The notes beneath the pieces were generated by a model that was not told where the DNA came from, searched no databases, and saw nothing but the letters and a program-made list of their open reading frames with translations. A DNA stretch of 64,000 nt from Clostridium tetanomorphum. GTDB lineage: Bacteria > Bacillota > Clostridia > Clostridiales > Clostridiaceae. Every line of letters starts with the position of its first letter. Position 1 is the first letter of the stretch. The DNA is taken from assembly GCF_017873215.1 (NCBI RefSeq), contig NZ_JAGGKA010000004.1, positions 1-64,000 of the forward strand. The letters run 5' to 3'. Below, one piece after another: positions 16,946 through 25,511 of the stretch. The position numbers were made by a program, and so were the translations under genes.

Positions 16946-17880
16946 AACAGTATAATCCATTAGTGAGCATTTTAATACCTGCATATAATGAAGAAAAATA
17001 TTTTAAAAAGGCTTTGGATAGTGTAGTGAATCAAAGTTATAACAATATAGAAATAATTGTATGTGATGATAGTAGTACAGATGATATTAACAATGTTATA
17101 AAATCATATATTAATAATTATAGTAATATAAAATACTATAATAATGGAGGGCCACTAGGAGATAGAGGAGCCAAAAATCTGCAAAAATGTTTTCATATGT
17201 GTAGTGGAGAGTATATAAATTTTCTTCTTCAAGATGATATATTTTCTAAAAATAAAATAGAAAATATGCTTAACTATTTCAAACAACACAAAGATATTAC
17301 TTTAGTCACGTCTTATAGAAAACTTATAGATGACAATGATAATTTTATTCCAGATTTAGAAGTTACTAAACCATTAATAGATAGAAATAGTAAAATTTCA
17401 GGTGAAAGTTTGGGCCATTTTATGATTAAAAACAGGATGAATGTAGTTGGAGAACTTACTACAGCTATGTTCAAAAAGGAAAGCATTGATAAAAATGTTT
17501 TAGAATACGAAGGAGTAAAGTTTAAATGCATAGGAGATGTAGCATTATGGTTAAAGCTTTTGAAGAAAGGGAACTTAATATATATAAGAGAACCATTAAG
17601 TTTTTTTAGAATTCATAAAGACCAAAATACCTATAATGTAAATCTTCAGATACAAGGTGCATTGGAGTGGAATTATCTTATAAATAAATCCTATGAGAGT
17701 AAATGTTTTATAAAAGATTTTAAAGAATATAAACAATGCATTATAAACTGGTTTACTGACTATAGTAGAAATTTAAAAACTATATGTGAAGTAGACAATA
17801 AAGATGAGGAATTTAGATCATTACGAGAAGAACTTCTTATATGTTTAAAGGAAGCAATAAATATATGCTTGAAAAATTAA
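16942..17880 (+). CDS. Glycosyltransferase family 2, apparent ATA start
   Basis: The protein has the GT-A motifs SILIPAYNEEKYF, VCDDSSTDDIN and LLQDDIFSKNKIENM, then a C-terminal region with IGDVALWLKLLKKG. The usual N terminus NPLVSILIPAYNE lies upstream of the first standard start (GTG 16963), which has no ribosome site. AAGGAGGAG at 16928-16936 points instead to an ATA at 16942 that overlaps the previous stop codon (ATATAG). Either ATA is used, or an ATG has mutated and the protein begins at 16963 without its first strand. It is coupled to the preceding glycosyltransferase. Confidence 0.8.
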   Translation: MEQYNPLVSILIPAYNEEKYFKKALDSVVNQSYNNIEIIVCDDSSTDDINNVIKSYINNYSNIKYYNNGGPLGDRGAKNLQKCFHMCSGEYINFLLQDDIFSKNKIENMLNYFKQHKDITLVTSYRKLIDDNDNFIPDLEVTKPLIDRNSKISGESLGHFMIKNRMNVVGELTTAMFKKESIDKNVLEYEGVKFKCIGDVALWLKLLKKGNLIYIREPLSFFRIHKDQNTYNVNLQIQGALEWNYLINKSYESKCFIKDFKEYKQCIINWFTDYSRNLKTICEVDNKDEEFRSLREELLICLKEAINICLKN

Positions 17881-17901
17881 TTGTATAAATAGAGGTTAGA
17901 C

Positions 17902-18297
17902 ATGGAAATTATAAAATATAATTTTAAGCAAATAGGGGATTACAGAGGGGTTTTAGTAGCTATAGAAGAAAACAAGGACATACCTTTTAGTGTGAAAAGA
18001 ATTTATTATATGTATGATACGAAGAAGTATGTGGTAAGAGGAAAGCATTCTCATAAAACACTTAAACAGATATTAATATGCATAAATGGAAGTTGTAAAG
18101 TGTTATTAGATAATGGAAAAGAAAAGGAAGTTGTAATTTTGGATAAACCTTATATGGGATTGTATATAGGACCCAATACATGGAGGGAGATGTTCGACTT
18201 TTCACAGGATGCTGTTTTAATGGTACTAGCCTCTGATTATTATAGTGAAGATGATTATATAAGAGACTATAGTAGCTTTTTAAACAGTTTAAATTGA
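17902..18297 (+). CDS. dTDP-4-keto-6-deoxyglucose 3,4-ketoisomerase (FdtA/QdtA type)
   Basis: This cupin enzyme moves the keto group of dTDP-4-keto-6-deoxyglucose from C4 to C3, the branch step toward 3-amino sugars. The 131-residue protein carries DYRGVLVAIEENKDIPFSVKR, YVVRGKHSHKTLKQ (active-site histidines) and LYIGPNTWREMFDFS, all family signatures. An aminotransferase, an acyltransferase and rfbA/B are encoded in the same region, so a complete dTDP-3-acylamido-3,6-dideoxyhexose route is present. Whether the product is the fuco or quinovo form depends on the stereochemistry of this isomerase and cannot be read here. Confidence 0.88.
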   Translation: MEIIKYNFKQIGDYRGVLVAIEENKDIPFSVKRIYYMYDTKKYVVRGKHSHKTLKQILICINGSCKVLLDNGKEKEVVILDKPYMGLYIGPNTWREMFDFSQDAVLMVLASDYYSEDDYIRDYSSFLNSLN

Positions 18298-18312
18298 GAT
18301 GGAGGGGTTTAT

Positions 18313-18999
18313 ATGGATAGATTTGAAGAAGAGAAACAACCTATAGTAATTATAGGAGATGGAGAATTTGCAGAAATTGCTTATGAGTATTTTACCTATG
18401 ATTCACCTTATGAAGTGGTTGCCTTTGCCGTAGAAAAGGACTATATAACTAAAGACAGTTTATTTAACATTCCTGTAATTGCTTTTGAAGATATTGAAAA
18501 GAATTATCCCAAGGAAAAATATAAAGTTTTTACTGCTATAACTTTTACTAAGCTTAATAGAGTTAGGACTAGACTATATAATGAAGCTAAAGATAAAGGA
18601 TATAAATTTGTATCCTATGTTAGTTCTAAATCCTTTGTTTGGAGAAATGCAAAGATAGGTGAAAATTCATTTATATTTGAAAACAATGTTATCCAATATA
18701 ATGTGAATATAGGGAATAATGTAGTGCTTTGGAGTGGTAATCATGTGGGACATAGAGCTATAATAGGCGATAATTCCTTTATATCATCTCACGTAGTTAT
18801 ATCTGGATACTGCAATGTAGGGAAAAATTGTTTTTTAGGAGTTAATAGCACATTAGTAGACAGCATAAGTATTGCAGAAGATACTTTAATAGGGGCAGGT
18901 TCAGTTATTACAAAAACTATAGAGAATAAAGGGAAAATATATGTAGGAAGTCCAGCAAAACCAATAGAGAAAACTGTCTATGAGAAGTTTGGTATTTAA
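18313..18999 (+). CDS. Sugar O-/N-acyltransferase, PglD/NeuD type (left-handed beta helix)
   Basis: The N-terminal 90 residues form a Rossmann-like PglD_N domain (QPIVIIGDGEFAEIAYEYF). Hexapeptide repeats follow, forming a left-handed beta helix (GNNVVLWSGNHVGHRAIIGDNSFI, CNVGKNCFLGVNSTLV), with the closing motif GSPAKPI. The likely reaction is acetyl-CoA-dependent N-acetylation of the 3-amino sugar made by the aminotransferase at 20899 (FdtC/QdtC role). It has a good ribosome site (GGAGGGG) and a 15-base gap from the isomerase gene. O-acetylation of another sugar is possible. Confidence 0.82.
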   Translation: MDRFEEEKQPIVIIGDGEFAEIAYEYFTYDSPYEVVAFAVEKDYITKDSLFNIPVIAFEDIEKNYPKEKYKVFTAITFTKLNRVRTRLYNEAKDKGYKFVSYVSSKSFVWRNAKIGENSFIFENNVIQYNVNIGNNVVLWSGNHVGHRAIIGDNSFISSHVVISGYCNVGKNCFLGVNSTLVDSISIAEDTLIGAGSVITKTIENKGKIYVGSPAKPIEKTVYEKFGI

Positions 19000-19020
19000 A
19001 TTTTGAAGGAAGGGATTATA

Positions 19021-19899
19021 TTGAAATGGATAAAGAAAGGACAAATATATAAGCCAGGACTTCAACCTACACCTTATAAGTTTTCAGATAATATTATAAG
19101 AATATTTGCAGGTTTTAGAGATGAAAATGGAGTAAGTAGAGTGCATTATATTGATGTAAATAGCTCAAATCCATCTAAAGTAATAAAAGTATCACAAAAA
19201 CCTGTTTTAGATATAGGAAAAGAAGGATGCTTTGATGACAATGGGGTAGTACCTTGTGCAGTTATTGAATATAAGAATAAGCTCTATATGTATTATGCTG
19301 GATATCAACTAGGCAATAAGGTAAGAATGCTTATATTTTCAGGACTTGCTGTAAGCAGTGACAGAGGGGAAACTTTTAAAAGATATTTAAATACACCTAT
19401 AATGGAAAGAACTTCTTATGAAACATTATTTAGAGTTATACACTCCATAGTGTTTGAAGATGGAATATTTAAGGTTTGGTATGGAGGAGGAAATTGTTTT
19501 AAAAAAGGCAAATATAAGACTCTTCCCATATATGATATAAGATATGGAGAAACAAGGGACTTAAAAAAATTTGATTTTACAGGTACTACAGTAATTCCTA
19601 CATCTGGGGACGAATATAGAGTAGGTAGACCTTATGTAATAAAAGATGAAGGTATATATAAAATGTTTTTTTGTGCAGGAAGTGAAAGTTTAACTTATAG
19701 ATTAGCCTATGCAGAATCTTTTGATGGAATTAATTGGATTAGAAAAGACAAAGATCTTAATATTGATTTTTCAAAAGATGGATGGGATAGCGAAATGATG
19801 GCTTATCCAGCAATTACAAAGTGCAACAATAATGTATATTTATTTTACAATGGCAATGGTTATGATAAAGAAGGTTTTGGATATGCACAGCTTTTATAA
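19021..19899 (+). CDS. Glycoside-hydrolase-like five-bladed beta-propeller protein
   Basis: The 292-residue protein resembles GH43/GH32/GH130-type propellers: PTPYKFSDNIIRIFAGFRDENGVSR, DDNGVVPCAVIEYKNKLYMYYAGYQ, KVWYGGG and DSEMMAYPAITKCNNNVYLFYNG. Such genes occur in glycan clusters, where their enzymatic role is often unproven. There is no signal peptide, so it would act in the cytoplasm. The start is TTG 19021 behind GAAGGAAGGGA; an upstream in-frame TTG at 19003 overlaps that site. A phosphorylase or hydrolase acting on glycan precursors is conceivable. Confidence 0.68.
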   Translation: MKWIKKGQIYKPGLQPTPYKFSDNIIRIFAGFRDENGVSRVHYIDVNSSNPSKVIKVSQKPVLDIGKEGCFDDNGVVPCAVIEYKNKLYMYYAGYQLGNKVRMLIFSGLAVSSDRGETFKRYLNTPIMERTSYETLFRVIHSIVFEDGIFKVWYGGGNCFKKGKYKTLPIYDIRYGETRDLKKFDFTGTTVIPTSGDEYRVGRPYVIKDEGIYKMFFCAGSESLTYRLAYAESFDGINWIRKDKDLNIDFSKDGWDSEMMAYPAITKCNNNVYLFYNGNGYDKEGFGYAQLL

Positions 19900-19919
19900 A
19901 AATTATAAGAGGTGTAAAT

Positions 19920-20876
19920 ATGGAAGAAATTTATATTGAGCCTTATAGTAAAGACAAGAAAGACCTTTGGAATGATTTAATAGATAAGGGTAAAAATACC
20001 CATTTTATGTTCAATAGAAACTATATGGATTATCATAGTCATAGATTCATAGATAGATCGTTAATGTTTTTTAAAAATAGAAAATTAATAGCGATTCTTC
20101 CTGCTAATATAAATTTAAAAGAAGATAAGAAGTGGGAATTAGTAAGCCACGGAGGACTAACTTTTGGTGGAATGGTATGTGACACTTCAGTAACTACAGG
20201 TCAAATGATAAAAATATTCAATTCTATTATAAAATACTGCAGAGAAAATAATATATCAAATATAATCTATAAACCTATTCCCTATATATACAATAAAATA
20301 CCTTCTGATGAAGATTTATATGCTTTATTTAGGTGTGGCTTCAAGCTCATAAAAAGAGATTTGTCTTCTACTATATATTTAAATGAAAAATTAAAGTTAT
20401 CTAAAGGTAGAAAGTATGCAGTAAATAAAGCTTTAAAAAATGAGTTGCAGGTAGAGAGAAGTTTTGATTTTAAAGAATTTATGGAGCTTGAGTATAGAGT
20501 ATTAAAAGAAAAATATAATAAAGAGCCTGTGCATACAGCTGATGAAATAAAAAAATTATCTCTTAATTTTCCAGAAAATATAAAGCTTTTTATCTGCCAT
20601 AAGAATAAAGAAATTCTTGCAGGAACAATAATATATGAAAATTTAAATATAGCTCATACTCAATATATGGCAGTTTCAAAACAAGGAGAGAAATGTGGAG
20701 CTTTAGATATTATAATTTATGATTTAATAAATAAATATTATAAGGATAAAATTTATTTTGATTTTGGAATTTCTACTGAGAATAATGGACTTTATTTAAA
20801 TGAAGGATTAATTAGACAAAAAGAAATGTTTGGTGGAAGAGCAGTAGCATATGATTGCTATGAATTAACACTATAA
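19920..20876 (+). CDS. GNAT/FemAB-like acyltransferase
   Basis: A 318-residue protein of the FemAB-like GNAT type (PF13480-like). The N-terminal subdomain has [15 protein letters not shown] and LIAILPANI. The C-terminal GNAT core has [20 protein letters not shown] followed by [14 protein letters not shown] and [18 protein letters not shown]. In glycan loci such proteins add acyl or aminoacyl groups to amino sugars, which suits the 3-amino sugar pathway here. It is in line with its neighbours with a 20-base gap. The acyl donor is unknown. Confidence 0.72.
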   Translation: MEEIYIEPYSKDKKDLWNDLIDKGKNTHFMFNRNYMDYHSHRFIDRSLMFFKNRKLIAILPANINLKEDKKWELVSHGGLTFGGMVCDTSVTTGQMIKIFNSIIKYCRENNISNIIYKPIPYIYNKIPSDEDLYALFRCGFKLIKRDLSSTIYLNEKLKLSKGRKYAVNKALKNELQVERSFDFKEFMELEYRVLKEKYNKEPVHTADEIKKLSLNFPENIKLFICHKNKEILAGTIIYENLNIAHTQYMAVSKQGEKCGALDIIIYDLINKYYKDKIYFDFGISTENNGLYLNEGLIRQKEMFGGRAVAYDCYELTL

Positions 20877-20898
20877 CATTAGCTTAAGGAGGAGAAAA

Positions 20899-21996
20899 AT
20901 GAATATTCCATTTGCCAATTTTGAATCTATGCATAAAGAGATAGAAGACGAAGTGCAGAAAAAATTTATGCAAATATATCATAAAAATGACTTTGTTTTA
21001 GGAGAAGAAGTGGACAATTTTGAAAATGAGTTTAAAACATTTTGTAATACTAAATATTGTGCTAGTTGTGGCAATGGGTTAGATGCTCTTGTATTGGCCC
21101 TTAAGGCTAATGATATAGGAGATGGAGATGAAGTTATAGTTCCTATTAATACATTCATAGCTACAGCTTTAGCCATATCCTATGTAGGGGCAAAACCTGT
21201 TTTTGTAGATGTTAATACTAAAAATTTTAATATAGATACTTCTTTAGTAGAAAATCATATAACAAATAAAACAAAAGCAATAATACCAGTTCATCTTTAT
21301 GGAACACCAGCTGATATGGATGAAATAATTAAAATTTCAAAACAATATTCCATTAAAGTAATCGAGGATTGCGCTCAGGCTCATGGGGCAATTTATAATG
21401 GAAAGCATGTTGGAAGTTTTGCAGATGCAGCAGCTTTTAGCTTTTATCCAGGAAAGAATTTAGGTGCTTTAGGGGACGCAGGAGCCGTGGTTACGAATAA
21501 AAAGCACATATATGAAAAAATAATAGCTCTTAGAAATTATGGCTCTATAAAAAAGTATCATCACTATTATAAGGGGGTAAATTCTAGATTAGATGAAATA
21601 CAAGCGGCAGTTTTAAGAATAAAGTTAAAATATTTAATTAAATGGAATAATGAAAGAACTAGAGTAGCAAGAAAATATATTAATGAAATAAAAAATCCTT
21701 TTATTACAGTACCAAATATATTTGAGAATATGAAACAGGTCTGGCATTTATTTGTTATAAGAAGTAAAAGCAGAGATAATTTAAAACAGCATCTTCATGA
21801 TATAGGAATAGATACACAAATTCATTATCCTATTCCTATACATCTACAGGAATGTTATAAGGATTTGAACTATAAGAATGGAGATTTTAAAATAGGGGAA
21901 TTACTAGCAAAAGAAGTTTTAAGCATTCCTATATGGTATGGAATGAAAGAGGAAGAAATAGATTATATCATAAATGCTTTAAATATATATGAATAG
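20899..21996 (+). CDS. DegT/DnrJ/EryC1 sugar aminotransferase (FdtB/QdtB-like)
   Basis: A PLP enzyme that converts the 3-keto-6-deoxy sugar nucleotide into the 3-amino sugar. The family layout is complete over 365 residues: [46 protein letters not shown], then the PLP-lysine segment [21 protein letters not shown]. It follows the FdtA/QdtA isomerase and the acyltransferase in the same operon, which sets the C3 assignment. It starts at ATG 20899 behind AAGGAGGAG. It is the last gene before the structured RNA at 22061. Confidence 0.9.
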   Translation: MNIPFANFESMHKEIEDEVQKKFMQIYHKNDFVLGEEVDNFENEFKTFCNTKYCASCGNGLDALVLALKANDIGDGDEVIVPINTFIATALAISYVGAKPVFVDVNTKNFNIDTSLVENHITNKTKAIIPVHLYGTPADMDEIIKISKQYSIKVIEDCAQAHGAIYNGKHVGSFADAAAFSFYPGKNLGALGDAGAVVTNKKHIYEKIIALRNYGSIKKYHHYYKGVNSRLDEIQAAVLRIKLKYLIKWNNERTRVARKYINEIKNPFITVPNIFENMKQVWHLFVIRSKSRDNLKQHLHDIGIDTQIHYPIPIHLQECYKDLNYKNGDFKIGELLAKEVLSIPIWYGMKEEEIDYIINALNIYE

Positions 21997-22060
21997 TAAC
22001 ACAATATATGGTTTTATGAATATGATAAATTAAAGAATTATTATAAGTAATAAGGTGATT

Positions 22061-22245
22061 CTTAGGTTCAGGTGAAGTTTTACTAGAAGAAATTTTCCCT
22101 TCATCTGAACCTTAGAAGAACTTATCCAGAAATATAGCCACTATGCGTAACATAACACCTTTAAATGATTAAAAGGCAAAGAGTTCTAGATTTCTTAATG
22201 GTAGAAAAAGAGATTATTATGCATGGTAGCTAGTGGATAAAATCT
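22061..22245 (+). ncRNA. Putative structured leader RNA, element 1 (upstream of rfbA)
   Basis: A hairpin (GGTTCAG with CTGAACC, 22065-22111) is followed by TTATCC (22122-22127), six bases, ATAGCC (22134-22139), then CTATGC (22141-22146) pairing with GCATGG (22221-22226). GGTAG, five bases and GGATAA (22235-22240) close the core. TTATCC pairs with GGATAA. The same words at the same spacings occur at 38266-38341 before an unrelated gene, so the core is conserved while the inner arm varies. A weak -10 (TATAAG, 22042) places the RNA start close to the hairpin. I cannot name the RNA family. Confidence 0.6.
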
Positions 22246-22265
22246 AAAATTGGAGATAGATAGAG

Positions 22266-23009
22266 ATGAAAGGGATAATATTAGCAGGGGGAACAGGTTC
22301 AAGGCTGTCCCCGCTTACTGATGTAACAAACAAGCATTTATTACCAGTGGGTAAATATCCAATGATAGATTATAGCATAGCCAAAATAAAGGAATGTGGA
22401 ATAGAAGACATTATGGTTATTACAGGAAAAGAGCACATGGGATCAGTAGTAAATCTTTTAGGTAGTGGAGAAAAATATAAATTAAAATTTACCTTTAGAG
22501 TTCAAGACAAAGCTGGAGGCATTGCAGAGGCATTAGCCCTTTGCGAAGATTTTGTAAATAAAGATAAATCTCTTGTTTTACTGGGAGATAATATTTTTGA
22601 AGATAGTATAAAAGAATATGTAGACAAATTTTCTAAGCAATGTACAGGAGCGAAAATTTTATTGAAAGCAGTAAAAGATCCAGAAAGGTATGGAGTAGCA
22701 GAGCTTAATGGTAACAAAATTATATCTATTGAAGAAAAACCATCACTACCTAAAAGCAATTATTGTGTTACTGGTATATATATGTATGATGAATTGGTTT
22801 TTGATATTATTAAAACTTTAAAGCCTTCTAGAAGAGGAGAACTGGAAATAACTGATGTTAACAACTGGTATATAAAAAATAGTGAATTAACCTTTGATAT
22901 ATTAAAGGGTTGGTGGACAGATGCAGGAACTTTTGATTCATTATTGTACTCTAATAATTTAGCTAAGGATATAAATTTAGATGAAATTTTACAACAAAAT
23001 GTTAATTAA
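22266..23009 (+). CDS. rfbA: Glucose-1-phosphate thymidylyltransferase (short form)
   Basis: It makes dTDP-glucose from glucose-1-phosphate and dTTP, the entry to dTDP-rhamnose and the dTDP-3-amino sugar. The signature GIILAGGTGSRLSPLTDVTNKHLLPVGKYPMI is present (read in short motifs: GGTGSRL, NKHLLPVG), with LLGDNIFED, GVAELNG and SIEEKPSLPKSN. At 247 residues it is the short form, lacking the C-terminal extension of the enterobacterial RmlA. It follows structured RNA element 1 and leads rfbD-rfbC-rfbB. The codons CTG TCC CCG CTT for LSPL are unusually G/C-rich. Confidence 0.93.
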   Translation: MKGIILAGGTGSRLSPLTDVTNKHLLPVGKYPMIDYSIAKIKECGIEDIMVITGKEHMGSVVNLLGSGEKYKLKFTFRVQDKAGGIAEALALCEDFVNKDKSLVLLGDNIFEDSIKEYVDKFSKQCTGAKILLKAVKDPERYGVAELNGNKIISIEEKPSLPKSNYCVTGIYMYDELVFDIIKTLKPSRRGELEITDVNNWYIKNSELTFDILKGWWTDAGTFDSLLYSNNLAKDINLDEILQQNVN

Positions 23010-23037
23010 AAGTTATCCATAAAAAGAGGTGGTGAAA

Positions 23038-23916
23038 TTGAAAATATTAATAACAGGAGCTTCTGGACAGCTTGGAAAGAGTATATTAAAGTGTTTAAGA
23101 AGTGGATGTAGTAGTTTAGGAAATATAGATTCAAATTATAAAGATGCACATATAGTAACACCTAGTTCTAAAGAGCTTGATGTTACAAATTATGCGTCTG
23201 TAATGAAATATATAGAGGAGCTTTCACCACAATTTATTATAAATTTAGCAGCTTATACTCTAGTAGACAATTGTGAAAAAGAAAATATGAAGGCTTTTGC
23301 TGTAAACTCTTTAGGAGCAAGAAATTTGGCTATAGCTGCAGAAAAGGTTAATGCAAAGATTATTTATATATCTACGGATTATGTTTTTTCCGGCGAAGGA
23401 GAAAAACCTTATACGGAGATGGACTTGCCATGTCCACAAAATATATATGGAAAAAGTAAATTACTAGGTGAAAAGTATGTAATGAATTTTTCAAGTAGAT
23501 ATTTCATAGTAAGGACTTCTTGGTTGTACAGTAACTATGGGAAAAATTTTGTTAGCACTATAATTGATATAGCTAAAGATAGAGGAAAGTTAGAAGTAGT
23601 AAAAGATCAACTAGGAAGTCCCACTAGCTGTGATGAACTTGTATATCATATTCTTAAAATATTGAATACAGAGGAATATGGAATATATCATTGTACAGGA
23701 AGAGGACAGTGTAGTTGGTATGATTTTGCAACATCAATATTAGATTTTGCTCATATATCTTGCAAAATAACCCCTATAACTTCAGATAAAATAAAAAGAT
23801 TAGCTAAAAGGCCAACTTTTTCAGTACTTCATAGTGTTATGCTTCCTTGCACTATAGGAAACCATATGACACACTGGCAGGAGGCACTTTTTAATTTTAT
23901 GAAGAATTTTAAATAA
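23038..23916 (+). CDS. rfbD: dTDP-4-dehydrorhamnose reductase
   Basis: The last step of dTDP-L-rhamnose synthesis, an NAD(P)H-dependent reduction. The N-terminal Rossmann motif is TGASGQLGKS, and STDYVFSGEGEKPYTE and the catalytic YGKSKLLGE follow, with RTSWLYS later. An internal stretch (LRSGCSSLGNIDSN) is longer than in typical RfbD. I start at TTG 23038, seven bases behind AGAGGTGG; a GTG at 23029 lies inside that ribosome site. It sits between rfbA and rfbC with short gaps. Confidence 0.92.
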   Translation: MKILITGASGQLGKSILKCLRSGCSSLGNIDSNYKDAHIVTPSSKELDVTNYASVMKYIEELSPQFIINLAAYTLVDNCEKENMKAFAVNSLGARNLAIAAEKVNAKIIYISTDYVFSGEGEKPYTEMDLPCPQNIYGKSKLLGEKYVMNFSSRYFIVRTSWLYSNYGKNFVSTIIDIAKDRGKLEVVKDQLGSPTSCDELVYHILKILNTEEYGIYHCTGRGQCSWYDFATSILDFAHISCKITPITSDKIKRLAKRPTFSVLHSVMLPCTIGNHMTHWQEALFNFMKNFK

Positions 23917-23932
23917 TTTATGGGAGAATATA

Positions 23933-24502
23933 ATGGCAAATTTTAAATTTATAAAAACCTTTATTGATGACGTATATATTATAGAAAATAAAGTTTTTAA
24001 TGATAAAAGAGGATATTTTATGGAAAGCTATAATTTAAGGGAATTTGTGCAAAATGAACTAAGTAAAAAATTTGTACAAGATAATGAATCAAAATCTAGA
24101 AAAGGAGTTTTAAGAGGGCTTCATTTTCAAAAAAAATATCCTCAAGGTAAACTTATAAGAGTTATAGAAGGAGAAGTATTTGATGTAGCCGTTGATATAA
24201 GGGCTAAATCTAAAACTCTTGGTCAATGGATAGGAGTTTATTTAAGTGAAGAAAATAAAAGGCAGTTGTATATTCCAGAAGGATTTGCTCATGGATTTTT
24301 GGTGGTTTCAGATACTGCAAAATTTATTTATAAGTGTACTGAGATGTATCATCCAGAAGATGAATGTGGAATAATTTGGAATGATGCAGATGTTAATATA
24401 CATTGGCCAATAAATAGGGTAGAGGAAATTATACTATCAGAAAAGGATAAGAAATGGAAAGGACTAAATACTGTAATAAACAATTATAAGGAGGAAATAT
24501 GA
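23933..24502 (+). CDS. rfbC: dTDP-4-dehydrorhamnose 3,5-epimerase
   Basis: A cupin epimerase acting at C3 and C5 of dTDP-4-keto-6-deoxyglucose. It has the family sequence RGLHFQKKYPQGKLIRVIEG, DVAVDIRAKSKTLGQW and EGFAHGFLVVSD, with the usual 189-residue length. The stop overlaps the start of rfbB by four bases (ATGA), so they are translationally coupled. With rfbA, rfbB and rfbD it completes L-rhamnose activation, so the surface glycan should contain rhamnose as well as the 3-amino sugar. Confidence 0.95.
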   Translation: MANFKFIKTFIDDVYIIENKVFNDKRGYFMESYNLREFVQNELSKKFVQDNESKSRKGVLRGLHFQKKYPQGKLIRVIEGEVFDVAVDIRAKSKTLGQWIGVYLSEENKRQLYIPEGFAHGFLVVSDTAKFIYKCTEMYHPEDECGIIWNDADVNIHWPINRVEEIILSEKDKKWKGLNTVINNYKEEI

Positions 24503-25491
24503 AAACTTATCTTATAACTGGAGGGGCAGGATTTATTGGAGCAAATTTTATACTATATATGCTGAAAAAATATAAAGAAATAAAAATAATAAATTATGAT
24601 AAATTGACTTATGCAGCGGATATTAAGAATTTAAAAGAAGTAGAAAATAATGATAATTATATTTTTATACAAGGAGATATATGTGATAAAGAAAGACTCT
24701 ATGAAGTTTTTAATAAATTTAATATAGATTATGTAGTAAATTTTGCGGCAGAATCTCATGTGGATAGAAGTATAGACAATCCCTATAATTTTGTAAGAAC
24801 TAATATAGAGGGGACATTTATTCTGTTGGATACTTTTAAGAATTTTTGGCAAGATAGTTACCAAAAAAGTAATGATAAGAAGTATTTACAAATATCTACA
24901 GATGAGGTATATGGTTCTTTAGGAGAAGAGGGATATTTTACAGAGCAATCTTCTATATGTCCTAGGAGTCCGTATTCTGCTAGTAAAACTTCAGCAGATA
25001 TGTTAGTTAAGTCTTATTATTACACCTATGGATTACCAATAAATATAACTAGATGTTCAAATAATTATGGACCTTTTCAGCATAAAGAAAAACTAATACC
25101 AATGACTATATATAATTGCATAAATGAAAAGAATATACCTATATATGGAGATGGTCTTAATGTAAGGGACTGGATTTATGTAAAAGATCATTGTAGGGCT
25201 ATTGATTTGGTGTTAAATAAGGGAATTAACGGGGAAGTTTACAATATAGGATGCCACAACGAAAAGACCAATTTAGATATAGTAAATTTAATAATAGATA
25301 TTTTAAATGAACTTGGAAAGTATAAAATAAATAAAAATATCATATCTCATGTAAAAGATAGATTAGGACATGACAGAAGATATGCTATAGATTCATCGAA
25401 ATTACACAATTTAGGATGGCAGCCCTATGTTTCTTTTGAAGAAGGATTAAAGAATACTATTATATGGTATATGAAAAAATTTTCTAATTAA
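24499..25491 (+). CDS. rfbB: dTDP-glucose 4,6-dehydratase
   Basis: It makes dTDP-4-keto-6-deoxyglucose, the branch intermediate used both by rfbC/rfbD and by the FdtA/QdtA isomerase at 17902. It is an extended SDR with GGAGFIGANF at the N terminus, STDEVYGSLGEEG, catalytic YSASKTSAD and NNYGPFQHKEKLIPMTI. Its 330-residue length is normal. The start overlaps rfbC by four bases. The start codon follows AAGGAGGAAAT. Confidence 0.96.
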   Translation: MKTYLITGGAGFIGANFILYMLKKYKEIKIINYDKLTYAADIKNLKEVENNDNYIFIQGDICDKERLYEVFNKFNIDYVVNFAAESHVDRSIDNPYNFVRTNIEGTFILLDTFKNFWQDSYQKSNDKKYLQISTDEVYGSLGEEGYFTEQSSICPRSPYSASKTSADMLVKSYYYTYGLPINITRCSNNYGPFQHKEKLIPMTIYNCINEKNIPIYGDGLNVRDWIYVKDHCRAIDLVLNKGINGEVYNIGCHNEKTNLDIVNLIIDILNELGKYKINKNIISHVKDRLGHDRRYAIDSSKLHNLGWQPYVSFEEGLKNTIIWYMKKFSN

Positions 25492-25511
25492 TTTAAAAAT
25501 GGTGATAAATT

